Shown here: positions 59,901 through 64,000 of the stretch, piece after piece
How the letters are laid out: each line of letters opens with the position of its first letter
Numbering within the stretch: position 1 is the stretch's first letter
NCBI RefSeq assembly: GCF_008704855.1
Contig: NZ_CP023691.1
Coordinates: 6,510,001 to 6,574,000, forward strand
DNA length: 64,000 bases
Source of the DNA: Streptomyces platensis
GTDB taxonomy: Bacteria; Actinomycetota; Actinomycetes; Streptomycetales; Streptomycetaceae
Direction: 5' to 3'
Program-made: the position numbers and the translations under genes
Notes under the pieces: generated by a model
Told to the model about the DNA's origin: nothing
Seen by the model: the letters and a program-made list of their open reading frames with translations, nothing else
Database searches by the model: none

Positions 59901-60115
59901 AGGCCGCGGCCCTCGTCAACGACGAGGACAACTTCGGCAAGGTCTTCGACAAGGTCTTCGCCGACAAGATGGCCGACCACATCGACACCATCGCCGGCAT
60001 GGGCCGCCAGTACTTCGGCGCCGACCGGAGCTTCAAGTCCAACCTCGACCGCAGCGCACGCCGCGCGGCATGGCGCATGATCCGCCGTGAGGCGGGCGTG
60101 GACGACGAGGGCTGA
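56927..60115 (+). CDS. hsdR: Type I restriction endonuclease/translocase subunit HsdR
   Basis: This 1062-aa motor and nuclease subunit has an N-terminal PD-(D/E)xK domain (about 1-200) with 'NELDLTLFLNG' and catalytic 'AELKNPLTGQ' (Glu163, Lys165). The SF2 helicase-like core has Walker A 'SAGSGKSNT' (Lys317), motif II 'DEAHSSQSG' (Asp444), 'FTATPKAKTLELFG' and later helicase motifs ending 'VQTLSRLNRT'. The C-terminal region (about 800-1062) is helical and binds HsdM/S. The ATG overlaps the hsdS stop. All three type I genes are intact, so the system should be functional. Confidence 0.95.
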   Translation: MSPIHNESAFGSAIVAAMTAPEPEPEHGWREARPQDYTADLGLDTNELFEFIKNSQHDEWYELCTVYGNADEAERGFARRLDKAIGDDGLLHVLRNGVKDRGVRIRLAYFKPNLVPDDSVLKGYRANRLTVVRELRYATKQADWGNELDLTLFLNGIPIATAELKNPLTGQGAEQAKEQYRTDRDPTELIFTRRVIANFAVDPDVVFVATELKGKNTRFLPFNTGSKGPGEPGGAGNPAPTAFGQYATSYLWEQVWERENWLDLLQRFVHQQKTKTEKRTIFPRFHQWDAVKKLTAHAATHGAGQDYLIMASAGSGKSNTIGWLAHRLSDLHADTDPRALDTKALAAGLIKPGEPVFDKVIVITDRRNLDAQLRETVGSFSQTDGLVVKIDEKSGAKSEQLARALSRDTGKIVTVTLHSFPALLDYIQRNPTEIKGTTFAIILDEAHSSQSGDAATAVRAALRDLGLDSDSEDPGATTLTVTEQLMKKAEDRSKAANLSYFAFTATPKAKTLELFGTPEQIDGKTTYRPFHTYSMRQAIEEGFILDPLRNYVTYNTYWKLVNKNPDEKEVDPSKANPLLARHALTHDSTVSQHAQVIVEHFVSHTRGRLGGRAKAMVVTASRQSAAQMARAIKSYIKDRDYDTKFPDLGVLVAFSGSLTIDGEETTEPKENGGLAESALPKAFGYTRADDKAVKAGAKGKQEYKILVVAEKYQTGFDQPLLTTMYVNKKLTGISAVQTLSRLNRTAERKAQADLAVLDFANEAEDIKDAFRPYFEEAQTLPSDPNLLYTAQSRVMSAPIISEADMDEFATAFFEAKQKAAGSQARWEKLHAELYRILSPAVARYEALRDDDEDEDHVQTAEDFRADLHDYVRKYGFLAQIVPYRDADLERLHLYGRYLLTRLRGRTDGGVDIGDVDLSHLRVEKTGEHDVSLTAEGPALMQGFGEGTGGAKEPEKSLLSELIEKFNAKFGTDFTEEDLAKPFNEAKADVKVKAAALVNDEDNFGKVFDKVFADKMADHIDTIAGMGRQYFGADRSFKSNLDRSARRAAWRMIRREAGVDDEG

Positions 60116-60121
60116 GACGGA

Positions 60122-60164
60122 GGCGGGGCCCGCGTACGCCACTGAGGTGTACGCGGGCCCCGCC
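60122..60164. terminator. Bidirectional terminator after hsdR
   Basis: A perfect 16-bp stem (GGCGGGGCCCGCGTAC / GTACGCGGGCCCCGCC) with an 11-nt loop lies between the convergent hsdR and DUF397 genes. Confidence 0.85.
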
Positions 60165-60173
60165 CGTTCAGTG

Positions 60174-60389
60174 CTACGCCTGCGGACCGGAAGCCAGCTC
60201 GATGAACCCGGCCCACGCCTCGCGCCCTACGGTCAGTACGGGCCCTTCGAGTCGCCTTTTGGAGTCCCGTACGTGCATGGAGTCGGCAGTGGCGGCCACC
60301 TCGACGCACTCGCCGCCACCGCCGCCGCTGTAACTGCTCTTGAACCAGGCCGACTCAGGCACGGTGGGCACGAAGTGCTGCACGGTCAT
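60174..60389 (-). CDS. DUF397 domain protein
   Basis: This 71-aa protein shows the DUF397 signature: 'WFKSSYSGGGGGECVEVA' followed by 'VRDSKRRLEGPVLTVGREAW' and 'FIELAS'. Members of the family are usually encoded beside an XRE-type regulator and modulate it, as with the whiJ-type loci of Streptomyces. The start overlaps the regulator's stop by four bases (ATGA), so the two are coupled. The extra run of glycines in the motif is unusually long. Confidence 0.93.
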   Translation of the reverse strand: MTVQHFVPTVPESAWFKSSYSGGGGGECVEVAATADSMHVRDSKRRLEGPVLTVGREAWAGFIELASGPQA

Positions 60390-61240
60390 CCCTCTCCCAG
60401 CAGTTTCTCGACGAAGGCCAGTGACTCGCTCGGAGTCAGGGCTTGTGAGCGCAGGATGCCATAGCGGGATTCCAGTTCACGGATCTTTGTCGTCCCTGTG
60501 TGGAGGCGGCTGTCGTTCTGGACCTCGGTGTAGGCGATCCGCTGCCCGGTTGCGGCATCGATCAGGTTGAACGGCCCGTCCAGCGCGGCATGGTCCTCTC
60601 GGTCCGTCGGCATCACCTGGATCTCAACGTTCCGACGCTGGCCGACCAGGAGGACTTGTTGCAGCTGGCCGCGCAGTACTGCCCTGCCGCCGATCGGCTT
60701 GCGAAGGACCACCTCCTCGATGATGAAGCTCAGAAGTGGCGCCGGGCGCCGCTCGAAGATCTCCTGCCGCGCGAGACGTGATTCCAAGCGTTGTTCAATG
60801 ACCGCATCGTCAAGCAAGGGGCGCTGCATCCGAAACACCGCGCGTGCGTAGTCCTCTGTCTGGAGCAGGCCGGGGATCGCAAGGGCTGCATACACGCACA
60901 GGGCTTGCGCTGTCGCCTCCAGCCGCGCCGCATCCCGGAAGAACGCCGGATACTGCGCCCGTGCCACCTCCTCCTTCAACGCGATCAGCACACCTCCCGC
61001 GCCCAGCACCTCGTCCGCCTGGTCGATGAACCGCGGCGGTGGAATACGCCGCCCCTGTTCGAACGAGGCGATCGACTGGGCCGCGTACCCCACCAGCTTC
61101 CCGAACTCCGCCCGTTCGAGTCCCGCCCGCACCCGCAGTAACTTCAACTGGCGCCCGAACGCCATCACGACACCCGAACCGGGTTCGTCCTCCGGGCGCT
61201 GCCCCACCGGTTCCCGCTCGCCCTGGTCCTCGTACTCCAT
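60386..61240 (-). CDS. XRE-family HTH regulator with DUF5753 domain
   Basis: This 284-aa WhiJ-type regulator has an HTH (about 28-85; 'LKLLRVRAGLERAEFGKLVG', 'AQSIASFEQGRRIPPP') and a C-terminal DUF5753 domain (about 110-280; 'YAALAIPGLLQTEDYARAVF', 'VEIQVMPTDRE'). Streptomyces have dozens of such pairs, each probably regulated by its DUF397 partner, influencing development and antibiotics. I chose the ATG at 61240 over 61288, as the longer version adds low-complexity residues. It diverges from the HATPase-like gene, completing the usual triad. Confidence 0.9.
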   Translation of the reverse strand: MEYEDQGEREPVGQRPEDEPGSGVVMAFGRQLKLLRVRAGLERAEFGKLVGYAAQSIASFEQGRRIPPPRFIDQADEVLGAGGVLIALKEEVARAQYPAFFRDAARLEATAQALCVYAALAIPGLLQTEDYARAVFRMQRPLLDDAVIEQRLESRLARQEIFERRPAPLLSFIIEEVVLRKPIGGRAVLRGQLQQVLLVGQRRNVEIQVMPTDREDHAALDGPFNLIDAATGQRIAYTEVQNDSRLHTGTTKIRELESRYGILRSQALTPSESLAFVEKLLGEG

Positions 61241-61349
61241 CGCCGCCGCCTCTCCCGCCACGTACAGCGCGCCTGCCGCCGCGTACAAGAGTATGGCGAC
61301 GGCGCGTCACCCATGGTCACGCTACGCCACCACGCCCCACCGTGGAGAC

Positions 61350-61841
61350 ATGACGAACAACCCCGTGGGCGACACCCAGACCGCGCAACTCAGCCACCCC
61401 AGCCACCATTTCGAGATGAGGTTCAGCTCCACTCCGCGGGGCGCCCGCCTTGCCCGTTGCCTCTGCGCCGAGCGTCTGCACGCCTGGGGTATCCCTTACG
61501 CCACCGAGGCGCATGACACGCTCGCCCTGCTTGTTGCCGAGCTCGCCGCGAACGCCGTTCGCCACGGGCGCGTGCCCGGCCGGGACTTCCTCCTGCGGCT
61601 CACCGCCCACGCCGAGACCGTACGCGTGGAGGTCACCGACACCCGCGGCGAACGGCTCCCGGAGCCGACGGCAGGCCCTCCGGCGCTCGACCGCGCCAGT
61701 GGACGCGGCCTGCTGCTCGTCGAGTGCCTCGCCGACCGCTGGGGCTGGTTCCCTCGTGCCGGCGGTGCACCCGGTAAGACCGTGTGGGCCGAGTACGACC
61801 GGCCGCGCGCTGGTGCGGTGGGGGGCGTATCTCAGCCATAA
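61350..61841 (+). CDS. Anti-sigma-factor-like ATP-binding protein (HATPase)
   Basis: This 163-aa GHKL-fold protein of the RsbW/SpoIIAB-like type is common in Streptomyces near XRE/DUF397 pairs. The N box is 'LLVAELAANAVRHG' and the G1/G2 boxes are 'VEVTDTRGERLPEP' and 'DRASGRGLLLVECLADRWGW'. There is no HisKA or membrane domain, so it is either a serine kinase of a partner-switch or a regulator binding the adjacent XRE/DUF397 proteins. The ATG at 61350 follows GTGGAGAC. The Ser/Thr kinase gene begins about 130 nt later. Confidence 0.87.
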   Translation: MTNNPVGDTQTAQLSHPSHHFEMRFSSTPRGARLARCLCAERLHAWGIPYATEAHDTLALLVAELAANAVRHGRVPGRDFLLRLTAHAETVRVEVTDTRGERLPEPTAGPPALDRASGRGLLLVECLADRWGWFPRAGGAPGKTVWAEYDRPRAGAVGGVSQP

Positions 61842-61972
61842 CTGCCGAACTCCGCGCACTTTATGGACGGAAGATCGTCCCGCCCGCAAGACTTGTTCTC
61901 GGCCATGTCGAGCCGGCCGACGCCACCACCGTGTACGCGTGCCGGCGCAAAGACGCGACGGGGGCGGGCAAG

Positions 61973-63559
61973 GTGCCGCAGCAGAAGATCGCCGGACGTT
62001 ACGAACTCCTGGAGGAGCTCAGTCACGGCGGCATGGGGGATGTGTGGCGTGGCTATGACGCCGTGCTCGACCGGCCCGTGGCCGTGAAGCTGATCCGGCA
62101 GCAGGCCATCAGCTCACCGCAGCTCGCCGAGGAGTTCGCGAAGCGGTTCCGGCGCGAGGCGCGGATCACCGCCCGGATCCAGCACGCGGGTGTGCCGCAG
62201 GTGTACGACGCGGTGCTCGACGACTCGCTGGAGCGGTTGTTCCTCGTCATGGAACTGGTCGACGGGGTGCCGCTGTCCGCGTACGTCCAACCCGGCCGTC
62301 CCCTCCCGGTGGCCTGGGCGGCAGCGGTCGCCGCCCAGGTGGCGACCGTCCTCTCGCACGCCCATGTGGTGCCGGCGATCCACCGCGACCTCAAACCCGG
62401 CAACATCCTCGTCGCCCGCGACGGGACGGTGAAGGTCCTCGACTTCGGGATCGCGGCGATCCTGCGGACCGACGTGACCAAGCTGACCGCCACCGGTACG
62501 CCGATCGGGACCTACCAGTACATGTCGCCGGAGCAGGTGCGCGGCGGGCGGATCACCCCGCAGACCGATCTGTACGCGCTCGGCTGCATCCTGCACGAAC
62601 TGCTCAGTGGGCAGCTCCTGTTCAGTGCGGACAGCGAGTACGTGCTCATGTATCAGCACGTCAACGCCGACCCCACCCCGCTGCGCGAGCTGCGGGCGGA
62701 CGTCCCGCCCGCACTGGAGGAACTCGTCCTCCTCCTGCTGCGCAAGGCGCCGGAATCGCGGCCCGCCGATATCCAGGACGTGTACGAGCGGCTGCGCCCC
62801 TTCCTGCCACCGCCCGGCGCGGCACCCGCACCGGCCGGGGCCGGACCGACCGGCGTACCCGACCCGACCGGGCTCTTCCGGAACCCGTACGCGCCGCGCT
62901 CCCGAGCCCAGGCCGGGCCGCGCGTCCCCGGCACGGACGGGCAGCCGCCCGCACCCCCTGCTCCCGCCGCCGTGCCGGGCGCGTTCCGGGAGGAGATCAA
63001 GGAGGCGTACGCGCACTCGGACGCCCTCCTCGAAGAGGAGCGGTTCGCACAGGCGGCCGAGGTGCTCGGCGAGATCATCGAACCGGCCGCCCGCGCGCTC
63101 GGCTCCGAGAGCCGGCAGGTCCTGGAGCTGCGGACCCAGCGGGCCGCGATCCGACTGCTGGGCGGGGACTACCGCGCCGCACTGCCCGAGTTCGACGCGC
63201 TCGCCGACGCCTACGGCCGCATCCACGGCCCCACCAGCGAACACGCCCGCGCCTGCCGGGCCCAGGCCGCGCGCTGCCGCGCCGAACTGGGCCAGGTCAC
63301 GGAGGCTCTCGCCGCGTTGCAGGGCATTCTCGGCGTCGTGCGCTCCGTCGACGGCGACGTCAGCGAAGAAGCCGTCGAACTGCGCCGCGACATCGGGATG
63401 TTGATGCTCGCCCAGGGGCGGGCGGCCGACGCCTGGCACATCCTGGAGCCGCTGCACGAGGACCTGTGCGTGGTCTACAGGCCGGACGACGAGATGACCG
63501 CCGAGATCGCGGAGGCGCTGGCGCTGATCCGGCTGGACCTCGACGGGTCGGCTTCCTGA
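61973..63559 (+). CDS. Soluble Ser/Thr protein kinase with C-terminal helical-repeat region
   Basis: This 528-aa Hanks-type kinase has glycine loop 'ELSHGGMGDVWRG', Lys39 ('VAVKLI'), catalytic loop 'IHRDLKPGN' (Asp139), 'VLDFGIA' (Asp157) and 'YQYMSPEQVRGG'. All catalytic residues are present. After a Pro-rich linker (about 280-325) the C-terminal 200 residues form amphipathic helix pairs resembling TPRs ('ALLEEERFAQAAEVLGEIIE', 'LGGDYRAALPEFDALADAYG'). No TM or PASTA domain, so it is cytosolic, unlike PknB. The start is uncertain: GTG at 61973 or 61931. It lies between a type I system and an AIPR-type gene, so a role in defence signalling is possible. Confidence 0.85.
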   Translation: MPQQKIAGRYELLEELSHGGMGDVWRGYDAVLDRPVAVKLIRQQAISSPQLAEEFAKRFRREARITARIQHAGVPQVYDAVLDDSLERLFLVMELVDGVPLSAYVQPGRPLPVAWAAAVAAQVATVLSHAHVVPAIHRDLKPGNILVARDGTVKVLDFGIAAILRTDVTKLTATGTPIGTYQYMSPEQVRGGRITPQTDLYALGCILHELLSGQLLFSADSEYVLMYQHVNADPTPLRELRADVPPALEELVLLLLRKAPESRPADIQDVYERLRPFLPPPGAAPAPAGAGPTGVPDPTGLFRNPYAPRSRAQAGPRVPGTDGQPPAPPAPAAVPGAFREEIKEAYAHSDALLEEERFAQAAEVLGEIIEPAARALGSESRQVLELRTQRAAIRLLGGDYRAALPEFDALADAYGRIHGPTSEHARACRAQAARCRAELGQVTEALAALQGILGVVRSVDGDVSEEAVELRRDIGMLMLAQGRAADAWHILEPLHEDLCVVYRPDDEMTAEIAEALALIRLDLDGSAS

Positions 63560-63653
63560 AAGGCACCGCGCAGCACGCGGCGCCCGTGGGACGATCTTGA
63601 CCGGGGCCGGTCGTTCCACAGCACAACCGACGGCCCGGGGAGGGCGGGAAGCC

Positions 63654-64000
63654 ATGACCACTGCGCACGCCGGGAGGGACAAGCAGGAGGTGATCCTGCA
63701 GGTCCGTCAGGTGAAACAAGCCTTGAAAACCGTCTACCTGGAGTCGGGTCTCATCGACGGGAGTGACCTGGCCGGGAAGACGGATGACGACCTTGAGAAG
63801 CGCATGCTCTCGCGCGCCCTGACCGCCCAAGCCGTCCGGATCGTCACCGGTTTCAGCCCGCAGGAAGCGGCGCTCACGGTGATCGACGGCATCGCCGACA
63901 AGGGCATCGACGCCATTGCGGTGGTGGATGGGCCGGACCCGCACGTCTATCTCGTCCAGGCCAAATGGAGCAAGGACGGCAAAGCCAAGGGCGAGCGGGA
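63654..64000 (+). CDS. AIPR-type abortive infection protein, N-terminal part (cut by window edge)
   Basis: Only the first 115 codons are visible. The pattern 'GIADKGIDAIAVVDGPDPHV' then 'YLVQAKWSKDG' matches the N-terminal restriction-endonuclease-like domain of AIPR (abortive infection phage resistance) proteins, with Asp86 and a Q-x-K site (Gln102, Lys104) in the place of the PD-(D/E)xK active site. The upstream 60 residues are helical. The ATG is preceded by GGGAGGGCGGGAAG. Family assignment rests on this motif alone; the large C-terminal domain is outside the window. It is probably cotranscribed with, or close behind, the kinase gene (95-nt gap). Confidence 0.65.
   Translation, partial: MTTAHAGRDKQEVILQVRQVKQALKTVYLESGLIDGSDLAGKTDDDLEKRMLSRALTAQAVRIVTGFSPQEAALTVIDGIADKGIDAIAVVDGPDPHVYLVQAKWSKDGKAKGER

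Noticed and set aside
56750..60142. 1130-codon open frame antisense to hsdR
   Set aside because: It is a composition artefact opposite a clear HsdR with helicase and nuclease motifs.

Overview
The window is a high-GC actinobacterial chromosome segment, almost certainly Streptomyces. The grounds are strong C/G third-position bias, GTG/TTG starts, sepH, cutRS, DUF4193/DUF3710/DUF3093/DUF3159 genes, a DUF397/XRE/HATPase triad and an actinobacterial coproporphyrin ferrochelatase. No rRNA, tRNA, CRISPR array, insertion sequence or prophage gene was seen.

Region 1 (1-29.4 kb) is ordinary core chromosome. It starts with the 5' part of a ParC/GyrA-type topoisomerase subunit, followed by a paired M16 peptidase operon. 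Next come an M23 endopeptidase behind a c-di-AMP (ydaO-yuaA) riboswitch, a GntR regulator, HPr, a GNAT/acyl-CoA-synthetase lysine acetyltransferase, DUF5998, a nucleotide-pyrophosphatase-like protein, thymidine kinase, a VOC protein and a thiosulfate sulfurtransferase. SepH, a proline-rich membrane protein, an ALO-type oxidase, an MFS transporter, ferrochelatase, inositol monophosphatase, CutRS, DUF4193, a thioesterase, dUTPase and DUF3710 follow. Strong hairpins separate several of these units.

Region 2 (29.4-46.5 kb) is a potassium block: a 27-codon membrane micro-ORF, kdpFABC, kdpDE, two TrkA-type RCK proteins, a two-RCK channel-like protein lacking a recognisable K+ filter, and an APC transporter resembling Bacillus KimA. 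An aac(2')-type acetyltransferase and the OB-fold and DUF3159 core genes sit among them. KdpD USP domains, RCK_C domains, KimA and ydaO RNAs are all c-di-AMP targets in Firmicutes, so the window may link cell-wall remodelling and K+ uptake through one second messenger (inference).

Region 3 (46.6-64 kb) begins with a TRAM/4Fe-4S RNA methyltransferase and then becomes a defence island. It holds an unrecognised 530-aa protein and a DndB-like DGQHR-family protein. Divergent from these are a single-chain methylase with an N-terminal HTH and an HsdS-like C-terminus, then a complete type I system (hsdM-hsdS-hsdR). After that come the DUF397/XRE/HATPase triad, a soluble Ser/Thr kinase with a repeat-like C-terminus, and the start of an AIPR-type abortive-infection nuclease cut by the window edge. 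The combination of DGQHR protein, HTH-methylase and type I RM is the best candidate here for an undescribed system.
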